A DNA stretch of 64,000 bases, taken from positions 1 to 64,000 of the forward strand of contig JBFICW010000006.1 of assembly GCA_041581635.1 (NCBI GenBank). The letters are read 5' to 3'. The notes below the pieces were generated by a model, which was not told the origin of the DNA, did no database searches, and saw nothing but the letters and a program-made list of their open reading frames with translations. The position numbers and the translations under genes were made by a program. Position 1 is the first letter of the stretch. Each line of letters starts with the position of its first letter. The DNA comes from Porticoccus sp041581635. Its GTDB lineage: Bacteria; Pseudomonadota; Gammaproteobacteria; Pseudomonadales; Porticoccaceae. Positions 55,116 to 62,847 of this stretch are shown piece after piece.

Positions 55116-55762
55116 TCTTCAGTATTTTTAGTCACCGTTGCGACCACAGCATACAGTGGGTCACCAACACCAGAACTGCAATCCATCATCTCAATGGCTT
55201 CGTAACAACCGGCCTCATTAAGAAACGATTTAATCAGATACCCACGCTGCTCATCGGAGAGACATAACCAGGCTGCCGTTGCCTTAGTCTCAAAATACCG
55301 GTCTGAATAGGTAATAATCAGTGCTGAGTGTGTTTTTAATACACGGCCAATCTCTGTAAGCACAGCAATGGGCTGTGTTAAGTAGTCGATGGACACACAA
55401 ATCAGCCCCGCATCAAACACATTATCGCTGAAGGGAAGGTTTGGCTGTCGATTTAAATCGTGTACCACCCTGCCGGTCAACTGCTTATTGTTGGCAAGTT
55501 CTCGGGCATTCATGCCCAGCCCCACAACTTGGCGATAGTTAATTTCTTCCGGTAGGTGACTCAGCCAACTGCTCATCAAATCTAGAACACTGGCATTCTT
55601 AGTCAATTTTTTTCGATAGAGATCCGTAACGGCTTCGATTGCAAAGGCATCGATATGGCTGGTGAACCTCGGAATCTTATAGAACTTTTCATCCAGTGAT
55701 TCATCCGCTCGATGAAAAGCATCTGCAGTGAGTTTTACCCTATAGTTTTTGTCAAAATCCAT
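55112..55762 (-). CDS. SAM-dependent methyltransferase-like protein
   Basis: A 216-residue protein with a type 11-like methyltransferase layout: VLDLMSSWLSHLPEEI in the SAM loop (about residue 60), then FDAGLICVSIDYLTQPIAVL and EIGRVLKTHSALIITYSDR. Motif I is non-canonical (no GxGxG), so substrate and activity are unsure. Start ATG 55762. It converges on tatD with overlapping stops (shared TTAA). No operon partner lies upstream. Confidence 0.82.
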   Translation of the reverse strand: MDFDKNYRVKLTADAFHRADESLDEKFYKIPRFTSHIDAFAIEAVTDLYRKKLTKNASVLDLMSSWLSHLPEEINYRQVVGLGMNARELANNKQLTGRVVHDLNRQPNLPFSDNVFDAGLICVSIDYLTQPIAVLTEIGRVLKTHSALIITYSDRYFETKATAAWLCLSDEQRGYLIKSFLNEAGCYEAIEMMDCSSGVGDPLYAVVATVTKNTED

Positions 55763-56061
55763 GAGAAACAGACTAAATCATGATGGACCAATTAGTAAAG
55801 CCGCCGATTCAGCTGAAAACTAACGGAAGTTCACACCAATAACGAAGTGGGATTGAGAGAAAACTGGATAAAGACACCGCCGCGAAGATATTCTAGACAA
55901 CATTGAGCCCCCCGGAGTTGATTGCGAGCCCTTGTCCCCGCATAAACCGATATCAAAGACCTTGTTATGGATAGCTATTAATCAACTATATTAATTACCT
56001 ACGGGTAAGTGACATAAACAAACCAGCTTCCCATTTAATTAAAAACAGTTATCGGATATAT

Positions 56062-56961
56062 ATGCCCTCTATACGTAGTTACTTCTGGCGAGCAATTCTA
56101 AAAATCAGCTCAAATTACAATAAACCTCTCCATCAATTGAGAATAAAACTTCTGCGGGACACCAAGTTTCTCAAGCCACCCAAAGATGTCGAAATTTTTC
56201 CGATAACTGTCAATGGTGTGTCAGCCGAATGGTTAACACCCGTTGGAGCTACTCAAGAAAAAGTTATGATCTACCTTCATGGTGGAGGCTATGTAATGGG
56301 GTCCCCCGCAACACATCGCAGTATCGTGGCAAGGCTAGCCAAAGCCTGTGGGGTACGCGCGCTCTCTATCGATTACCGCTTGGCACCAGAACACCCCTTT
56401 CCAGCCGCACTTGAGGATTCTTTGACTGCCTATCAGTGGGTGATTGATCAAGGTATCTCACCAGAGAACATTTTGATGGCAGGGGATTCAGCAGGCGGAG
56501 GCCTGACCTTGGCCACACTGCTTTCATTGAGGGATAACAACCAGGCTCTCCCTGCAATGGCTTTGTGTATCTCCCCGTGGACTGATCTCACGCTAACCGG
56601 ATCATCTATCACCACCAAGGCAAAAATAGATCCCTATATTTCACATAATTTACTGAAACTAGGCGCTCATTACGTTGCGGAGAGCAAAGCTCAATTACCG
56701 CTGATATCTCCATTTTACGCTGACCTCAAAGGACTACCGCCACTGCTGATTCACGCCGGTACAGACGAGGTACTACTGAGTGATTCAACGCGTCTTGCAG
56801 AGGCTGCCAAAAATTCCGGCGTTATAGTAAATATTAAAATATGGGAAAGAATGTGGCACGACTTCCACCTGTGGGCACCCTATGTTCCAGAGGCCAATCA
56901 AGCCATTGAAGAAATTGGTAACTTTGTTGAAGCCCATTGGGAGGCCCAAACAAAATATTGA
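56062..56961 (+). CDS. Alpha/beta hydrolase of the hormone-sensitive-lipase (HSL) family
   Basis: A 299-residue esterase/lipase. The HSL oxyanion motif HGGGYVMGSP (about residue 73) and nucleophile elbow AGDSAGGGL (Ser about 144) are present, with the rest of the triad in HAGTDEVLLSDS and MWHDFHLWAPY. No signal peptide is apparent, so it is probably cytoplasmic, hydrolysing short-chain esters. It stands alone between two intergenic stretches of about 300 bases, in which I see no other feature. Confidence 0.92.
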   Translation: MPSIRSYFWRAILKISSNYNKPLHQLRIKLLRDTKFLKPPKDVEIFPITVNGVSAEWLTPVGATQEKVMIYLHGGGYVMGSPATHRSIVARLAKACGVRALSIDYRLAPEHPFPAALEDSLTAYQWVIDQGISPENILMAGDSAGGGLTLATLLSLRDNNQALPAMALCISPWTDLTLTGSSITTKAKIDPYISHNLLKLGAHYVAESKAQLPLISPFYADLKGLPPLLIHAGTDEVLLSDSTRLAEAAKNSGVIVNIKIWERMWHDFHLWAPYVPEANQAIEEIGNFVEAHWEAQTKY

Positions 56962-57227
56962 GGGGTTGATTGCGAAATACACCCCCTATCGGTATCCGCC
57001 AGCGCCCAAGCCGACTAGTCATACGGACTGTTTTTTTACGTACTGAACAGGGACGGTTTTTTCTGATTTATGTTTTTTCCTTGGTTATAACTCATCTATT
57101 TCAAATAGCACATTGGCACCTTTAGGGGGAAAATCACAACAGCAGGTGTTAGGATTCAAAACCACGAATACAAGCGACATCCAACCCAAACAGCCTAATA
57201 TTGAGTTGCAATACTGAGGAACAAATA

Positions 57228-57749
57228 ATGAGGCCCTATCTTTTATTAATTCCGGTACTTCTTACACTTAGCACCACAAGTTACTCCGCGAGCCGTACAC
57301 CCCAGACTCTGCCAGAACAACTTGCACCCACTGTTGCTGACGTTGCAACTAACGTATTGTTTGGCGAAGTCGAAAGACAGGTACTTTCTGAATACTTAAG
57401 AGATCGGGACGACCGTTTTACCAGAACACACAACCAGGATGACGAGTACAGGCATGATGCCAAGATGAGTAAAAAACATAAACAAAAAAGCCTTCCGCCA
57501 GGACTTCGAAAGAAACTGGAGCGTGGTGGAGAGTTACCCCCCGGCTGGCAACAAAAAGTGGCACGGGGAGAGGTGCTGGAAGAGGATATCTATCTAAATC
57601 ACTCTCGATCACTGCCGGCAGAAATTCTACGCAGACTACCCTCCTCCCCTGATGGCACCTCAATCAAGCAAATTGATGACCGTATTGTTAGGGTTATGGA
57701 TGCTACCCGCACGGTATTAGATGTTTTTTATCTGGCAAACCAACAATAA
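57228..57749 (+). CDS. Predicted exported CigR-like/RcnB-like protein
   Basis: A 173-residue protein with a signal peptide (MRPYLLLIPVLLTLSTTSYS, about residues 1-20). The centre carries the PPG repeats typical of CigR-like proteins: LPPGLRKKLERGGELPPGW followed by QQKVARGEVL. The C-terminus ends in a YxV-like hydrophobic segment (DDRIVRVMDATRTVLDVFYL). It is probably periplasmic. ATG 57228 is preceded by GAGGA at 7 bases; the frame also opens at TTG 57201. The role is unknown and no partner is adjacent. Confidence 0.78.
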   Translation: MRPYLLLIPVLLTLSTTSYSASRTPQTLPEQLAPTVADVATNVLFGEVERQVLSEYLRDRDDRFTRTHNQDDEYRHDAKMSKKHKQKSLPPGLRKKLERGGELPPGWQQKVARGEVLEEDIYLNHSRSLPAEILRRLPSSPDGTSIKQIDDRIVRVMDATRTVLDVFYLANQQ

Positions 57750-57800
57750 ACCGTCAGCAAGCATCTAGCACAGAAATTTAGATCATAACTCAAGAGTGAT

Positions 57801-57842
57801 AATCGCAAGCTCCAACCAAGGAGGGTTGGAGCCAACGCGATT
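57801..57842. repeat. Nested inverted repeat between convergent genes
   Basis: GCTCCAACC (57809-57817) pairs with GGTTGGAGC (57824-57832) around a 6-base loop. Outside it, AATCGC (57801-57806) pairs with GCGATT (57837-57842). It lies between the CigR-like gene and the convergent sulP gene. There is no clear T-run, so it is a probable but not classical bidirectional terminator. Confidence 0.6.
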
Positions 57843-57870
57843 AAACTTATCCGGAAAAGGTAAATCTTGT

Positions 57871-59541
57871 TTAAGGCGAAGTCCCCGCTGATGACACCAG
57901 TAAAATGTCATCTGCAACATCAACGGCATCGCTCATGGTGGCTAACACCCTCTTATCATCCAGACACTCCAAGGTACCCATACGAGCTAAATTAGCCTGT
58001 GCTTTTTTGGAAATACCGACCAAAACCACATCTCTGCCATTTGCCAGTTCTGCACGAATTAGCTCATCGAGGATCATCGCCGTAGAAGTTCCGACTAAAT
58101 AGGCATCTGTTAGGTCAATAATCATCACCCGATAAGATTCATAACCTGAAAGGCATTGCCTTAAACCTCGCCCCACACCAAAACTTAACGGGCCTTTGAT
58201 CCGTAATAGCAAAACAGCGCCATGTTGAGCCTCTAAACGCTGCTCATCGACCGGCAAACCTTTATCCTTAGCCCCAGAGCCGTCAGTTATATACACATGA
58301 TCCAACTGAATACTGGTCAATCGCTCAATGGTAATAAGATTTGATATAAATACACCGACAAGAACTGCCGTTATCAAATCCACAAACACTGTCATTAACA
58401 AGACAATGAGCATCAAAACAACAGTATTGGCAGGGAGCTTGGTCAACCGAACAAGAAAAGGCCAATCAATAATATTAATGCCGACCCTGATCAAAATACC
58501 CGCGAGTACAGCCAATGGAATATGTGAGGCATATTGACCGGCACCGAGCATTATCGCTAATAAAACCAGCGAATGAATTGCGCCAGAGTAACCTGTTCTA
58601 CCACCGGCACGAATATTGACGACTGTACGCATGGTCGCGCCTGCACCCGGCAGTCCGCCAAACAAACCCGCCAATGCATTACCTAGCCCCTGACCAATTA
58701 ACTCTCTGTCAGAATCATGATGCTCCTTAGTCAAATTATCGGCGACCAGAGAGGTCAGTAGTGAGTCAATGGATCCAAGTACGGCAAGTAATATGGCTGC
58801 ATAAAATAGCTCACCCATGACATCCAGTGTAAATACAGGCCAGTGTGGACTAGGAAAACCGGTGGGAATATCGCCGATAGCTGCCACCGAGTCTGGAGGT
58901 AGCAAGAACAATGCACCGACAGTACCAATCATCAGAGCGGCCAATGGTGGGGGACACCAGACTGCTATACGAGCCGGCCACACGTACACTATAGCCACAG
59001 TTAGCAATGTCAGTATCAACGCAGGCCAACTAATTGTCTGCAACCAGTCGGGAATACTCGTTAGAGAAGACGTAAGCGATGACGTATCGGGGTGCCCCAG
59101 CATAGGGCCAATTTGAAGGATGATAATTATGACGCCAATGCCCGTCATAAACCCAGAAATTACTGGATAAGGAACCAGAATAAAATATTTACCCAGCTTG
59201 AGCAGCCCCAACGCAATTTGCATCAAACCCGCAAGAATGACAGCACTAAATCCAATCACCAAACCTGTTTCGGGGTATTTGGCTTGCAGTGAGGTAAAGA
59301 CGCCAGCCATCACTACGGTCATCGGCCCTGTTGGGCCAGAGATCTGGCGAGGCGTTCCCCCAAAGAGAGAAGCAAAGAAGCCGACAAAGATGGCCCCATA
59401 AATACCGGCTTCTGGCCCAGCACCAGAGGCCACCCCAAAGGCCAAAGCCAAAGGCAACGCGACAACGGCCGCCGTCAAACCACCGGTAAAATCCATGCGC
59501 AAATAGCGCACCGACAAGGCGTTAAATAAAGGCTGAGACAT
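57871..59541 (-). CDS. SulP/SLC26 family anion permease with STAS domain
   Basis: A 556-residue inner-membrane transporter for sulfate, bicarbonate or similar anions. The N-terminus MDFTGGLTAAVVALPLALAF and the segment FGGTPRQISGPTGPMTVVM (about residue 60) are SulP hallmarks. About 12-14 helices are followed by a C-terminal STAS domain (about residues 435-540, LLLRIKGPLSFGVGRGL and VMIIDLTDAYLVGTSTAMIL). The substrate cannot be read from sequence; no carbonic anhydrase gene adjoins it. Start ATG 59541. It is 133 bases downstream of the glutaredoxin-like gene. Confidence 0.93.
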   Translation of the reverse strand: MSQPLFNALSVRYLRMDFTGGLTAAVVALPLALAFGVASGAGPEAGIYGAIFVGFFASLFGGTPRQISGPTGPMTVVMAGVFTSLQAKYPETGLVIGFSAVILAGLMQIALGLLKLGKYFILVPYPVISGFMTGIGVIIIILQIGPMLGHPDTSSLTSSLTSIPDWLQTISWPALILTLLTVAIVYVWPARIAVWCPPPLAALMIGTVGALFLLPPDSVAAIGDIPTGFPSPHWPVFTLDVMGELFYAAILLAVLGSIDSLLTSLVADNLTKEHHDSDRELIGQGLGNALAGLFGGLPGAGATMRTVVNIRAGGRTGYSGAIHSLVLLAIMLGAGQYASHIPLAVLAGILIRVGINIIDWPFLVRLTKLPANTVVLMLIVLLMTVFVDLITAVLVGVFISNLITIERLTSIQLDHVYITDGSGAKDKGLPVDEQRLEAQHGAVLLLRIKGPLSFGVGRGLRQCLSGYESYRVMIIDLTDAYLVGTSTAMILDELIRAELANGRDVVLVGISKKAQANLARMGTLECLDDKRVLATMSDAVDVADDILLVSSAGTSP

Positions 59542-59674
59542 AAACGATGCTTTTTTTAATCACTACTGCCATCCGATTATTCCTTATAACTGCCTTTCCT
59601 CTCTTCGCTATGGCGAAATAACGATAGTCCATCGTACCAATATTTTGTTACGACCGACTATTGTTGTTAAACAT

Positions 59675-59917
59675 TTACTGGTGCTTGAGTAAGCGTTTTA
59701 TCTGCCCTGCAGTAAAAGGCCACCCTTTTTCCTGGCCATCCGGCGTCATAATGACCGGTATACGCAACCCGTATTTTTCTTTGAGGGACTCGCTCTGCGA
59801 AATGTTTACTTCGTGCAATTCCCAGCCGGCCTCGTGTAGAAGCGGATAGGCTATCTGCTTTGCCTGATCACAAAGATGGCAATGCGGGCCAGTGTAGAGC
59901 GTCAGGGTATTCTTCAT
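59675..59917 (-). CDS. Glutaredoxin-like protein (DUF836 family)
   Basis: An 80-residue thioredoxin-fold protein. The active-site CxxC is in LYTGPHCHLCDQAKQ (Cys about 13 and 16), and the cis-proline region is YGLRIPVIMTPDGQ. The family is a minimal glutaredoxin-like group; partner and substrate are unknown. Start ATG 59917. It is 35 bases downstream of rlmKL and is probably co-transcribed with it. Confidence 0.88.
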   Translation of the reverse strand: MKNTLTLYTGPHCHLCDQAKQIAYPLLHEAGWELHEVNISQSESLKEKYGLRIPVIMTPDGQEKGWPFTAGQIKRLLKHQ

Positions 59918-59952
59918 AATTATTTATCGACACTTGTTTGCCATCTAAATTA

Positions 59953-62115
59953 TTAATGCTTGATTAACCAACAGTTGTGAATTTTTCGATTGCGTTGAAA
60001 ATCCGGATCTAAAGTAGCGTCAGTAATATTTTCTACTTGATATTTCGCTATAACGCTATCATCCATCGAAAACTTACGGAAGTTATTAGAAAAGACAAGC
60101 GTGCCACCTGGCGCAAGAATAGCCATCGCCTCATCAATTAGCTGAGCATGATCACGCTGAATATCCAGAATAGAATCCATTTTTTTGGAATTTGAAAACG
60201 TTGGTGGATCGAGAAAAATTAAGTCATATTCACCTATTCCTTTAGCTAGCCACTCGACACAATCTTCTCGCAACAACTGATGACGAACCTTATCCATGTC
60301 ATTCAAGGAAAAATTGCGGCCGGCCCACTCCAGATAGCTATTTGACATATCGATACTTAAACTGGAGCTGGCACCTCCCAAAGCTGCCTGAACGGTGGCG
60401 GCTGCGGTATAGCAGAACAGGTTTAGAAAGCGTTTCCCCTTTGCCATTTTTGCGATCAGCTGACGAACGGGCCGATGATCCAGAAACAAACCACTATCCA
60501 GATAATCGGAGAGATTAATCTCCAGCTTGCCTCGACCTTCATGCACGGTAAAGGTGGCATTTTCACGAGATCGGGTTTGCTGGCGCTGATATTGGTTATC
60601 GCCTTTTTGGCGCCGACGTTCTTTAAAAAACAGTTTTTTATCACTGTCAGGGTAGAGTTGACGCAATGCCTGGCGCACCTCTGTGAGGTGCTTATTTGCC
60701 TGCTGTTCATCGACATCTGCTGGAGGGGCATACTCTTGAACGTGGATTGCATCATCGTAGACATCCACGGCGACTGCATACTCCGGCATATCGGCATCAT
60801 AAAGGCGATAACAACTGACACCGGACTGCTTTAGCCATTTATTGAGCTTTCGTGAATTTTTCTTAAGCCGGTTAGCAAACATCTGCGCACCGTCACTGAG
60901 GACAACCTCTTGCTCACGAGGCTTGAGTTGCTCTTGCTCTTGCTCTTGTTCAGCTTTATCCCTCAAGCTAAACAGGAGTAATTGACTTGGTATCGTCCCA
61001 TTAAATAATTTGTACTTTCTGTCGGCTCGAAGGCGCAGTTCACCCGCCAGCTCGGCATTCCCGGTAATGACCGCAAGTCGCCAGCCAGGACATTCACGCT
61101 TCGCCAGCTCACCAAGATTTTGATAAAGCGGCCTCAGTTCTTCCATCTCACCCCAACGTTCACCATAGGGCGGATTACAAATCATCAGACCGTGATCAAT
61201 ACGAGTATGGGTGGGCTTTTTAAATGCCATCATGGGCTTGGGAATAACCCTTATCTGCTGGTCTAGCCCTGCAGAGGCAATATTTTCCTGGGCAGCCCTG
61301 ATTGCTCTAGTGTCTTTATCATAACCACGGATTTCTGGTAGTTCTTTGCTAAGCCCTGCCTGACAGCGATCCAACGCATTCTGGCGAACCTTCTGCCATA
61401 AATCCACATCGTGCTGTGACCATCCATAAAAACCAAATTTACGACGATTAAGTCCCGGGGCAATATCGGCGGCAATCATGGCACCTTCAATCAACAGCGT
61501 GCCGCTACCACACATAGGATCAATAAGTGCACCCCCCCCTTCCGCTATAGCTGGCCAGCCTGCACGTAATAGCAATGCAGCCGCCAGGTTTTCCTTAAGT
61601 GGTGCCGGAACCATCGCCGTACGGTAACCACGTTTATGTAGACTGTCGCCCGACATATCCAAGCTGACATTGGCCATATCACGTGACAAATGAACATTGA
61701 TCCTGATATCAGGATTACGCAGATCCACATCTGGACGATCCTTAAAACGCTCCTGAATCAGATCAACCACGGCATCCTTTACCCGTTGAGCACCAAACTG
61801 GGTATGCCGAATTGCATCATTGCTCCCGATGAAATCGACCGCGATACTTTGTCGGGGCGTTAGGTGCTGATGCCAGGGAATACCCTTAACGCCCTCATAA
61901 AGATCATCTGCACTATTGACCGCAAACTTATCCAAGGGCAGTAAGATCCTATTTGCCAAACGCGACCAGAGGCAGGCTCGATAGGCAAATTCGAGAGACC
62001 CGTCTGCATAGACTCCCGCAACAGTTAGCCGCACCTGATCAGCCCCCAGTGACTCGAGCTCACTGGCCAATAACTCTTCCAGCCCCTTAGGGCAACTTGC
62101 AAACCACTTACTCAT
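59953..62115 (-). CDS. rlmL: Bifunctional 23S rRNA methyltransferase RlmKL
   Basis: Methylates G2445 (RlmL half) and G2069 (RlmK half) of 23S rRNA. The protein begins with a THUMP domain (SKWFASCPKGLEELLASELE), then an RlmL catalytic domain with DPMCGSGTLLIEGAMIA and MICNPPYGERWGE, a linker, and an RlmK domain with RFLNLFCYTAAATVQAA, FLDPPTFSNSKK and FSNNFRKF. The linker holds a hexamer repeat coding for Glu-Gln (60928-60951). The ATG at 62115 gives the family start MSKWFASCPKG, so I prefer it to 62154. It is 720 residues. Confidence 0.95.
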   Translation of the reverse strand: MSKWFASCPKGLEELLASELESLGADQVRLTVAGVYADGSLEFAYRACLWSRLANRILLPLDKFAVNSADDLYEGVKGIPWHQHLTPRQSIAVDFIGSNDAIRHTQFGAQRVKDAVVDLIQERFKDRPDVDLRNPDIRINVHLSRDMANVSLDMSGDSLHKRGYRTAMVPAPLKENLAAALLLRAGWPAIAEGGGALIDPMCGSGTLLIEGAMIAADIAPGLNRRKFGFYGWSQHDVDLWQKVRQNALDRCQAGLSKELPEIRGYDKDTRAIRAAQENIASAGLDQQIRVIPKPMMAFKKPTHTRIDHGLMICNPPYGERWGEMEELRPLYQNLGELAKRECPGWRLAVITGNAELAGELRLRADRKYKLFNGTIPSQLLLFSLRDKAEQEQEQEQLKPREQEVVLSDGAQMFANRLKKNSRKLNKWLKQSGVSCYRLYDADMPEYAVAVDVYDDAIHVQEYAPPADVDEQQANKHLTEVRQALRQLYPDSDKKLFFKERRRQKGDNQYQRQQTRSRENATFTVHEGRGKLEINLSDYLDSGLFLDHRPVRQLIAKMAKGKRFLNLFCYTAAATVQAALGGASSSLSIDMSNSYLEWAGRNFSLNDMDKVRHQLLREDCVEWLAKGIGEYDLIFLDPPTFSNSKKMDSILDIQRDHAQLIDEAMAILAPGGTLVFSNNFRKFSMDDSVIAKYQVENITDATLDPDFQRNRKIHNCWLIKH

Positions 62116-62497
62116 AAAAACCGTTCCGGTTGCCCTTAGTTGACCTAAAGACATAAATAGAAATTATATGTTTGTGAATGTTCAGGAATGCCGAAAGCAT
62201 CTCACGGATAACTACCTGATATAAAGCCATACTTAATAATTTGAGCATGATACTGACTATGGCTTAGCTAGGGGCAAAAATCATACCCACATCGTATATA
62301 CAACTGTCACAATTCAAGTCGTTGTTAGCATTGACTAAAACCCACCTTCATTACTTTATGGAATTAAAACATGGCATTTTTAGATAAAAAAAATCTTCGA
62401 CAGCCTCCCCCCCATTTGGTGAACTAGGTTGGCTAAAGAACATTATCTTAATCTTGGCCACACATGTAGTGGCTGGTCCATCAGGAGCTTTACCTCT
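62116..62497. other. Divergent region between rlmKL and rmf
   Basis: 382 bases that must hold both promoters. I cannot name a convincing promoter pair for either gene. A small inverted repeat, GCCAC-ACATGTA-GTGGC (62457-62473), lies just upstream of the rmf ribosome site AGGAG (62483-62487) and may shape the leader. A TTG-initiated in-frame extension of rmf from 62429 does not resemble RMF and is not counted. Confidence 0.65.
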
Positions 62498-62704
62498 ATG
62501 AGAAGACAGAAAAGAGATACTTCCCACCGCGCTTTTATCAAAGGCTATCAAGCTGGCATCAACGGCCGAACTAAATCAACCTGCCCTCACTCCGAGGATA
62601 CCTCCATCGCTCAAGATTGGGTTAATGGTTGGAGAGAGGGCCGCGAAGACAATTGGAATGGCTATAACGAACAAGCCTGCCAACAGAAAGTTGCCAATTT
62701 ATAA
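62498..62704 (+). CDS. rmf: Ribosome modulation factor
   Basis: Converts 70S ribosomes into inactive 100S dimers in stationary phase. The 68-residue protein has the RMF sequence MRRQKRDTSHRAFIKGYQAG, then INGRTKSTCPH, WVNGWREGREDNW and a basic N-terminus. ATG 62498 has AGGAG at a 10-base spacer and marks the family N-terminus; the open frame upstream to 62429 is not coding. A strong terminator with a second hairpin follows. Confidence 0.95.
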   Translation: MRRQKRDTSHRAFIKGYQAGINGRTKSTCPHSEDTSIAQDWVNGWREGREDNWNGYNEQACQQKVANL

Positions 62705-62735
62705 TTTATTCGATATGGGGCATAAGCCCTGAATA

Positions 62736-62790
62736 AAACCTAAATCTAGGTTTTGAAGCGGAGAGGTGAAAGACACCCCTCCGCTTCTTT
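62736..62790 (+). terminator. Tandem hairpins ending the rmf transcript
   Basis: The first hairpin is AAACCTA-AATC-TAGGTTT (62736-62753). The second is stronger: GAAGCGGAG (62755-62763) pairs with CTCCGCTTC (62779-62787), with a second internal stem GGTG/CACC, then a T-rich tail (TTTAATT). Two stems in a row suggest a stable 3' end for a stationary-phase mRNA. Confidence 0.88.
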
Positions 62791-62847
62791 AATTCTGATA
62801 CCTGAAGCAACATCTAGACACGCCTAAAAACAAAACAACTTGCCATA

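Noticed and set aside
55763..56061. Possible small gene or RNA before the esterase
   Set aside because: The 299-base region has scattered stops in all frames and no hairpin with a T-run; I can only say it likely contains the promoter of the esterase gene.
62429..62497. In-frame N-terminal extension of rmf from a TTG
   Set aside because: It has no ribosome site and does not match the RMF family N-terminus, while ATG 62498 has a good AGGAG and begins exactly at the conserved sequence.
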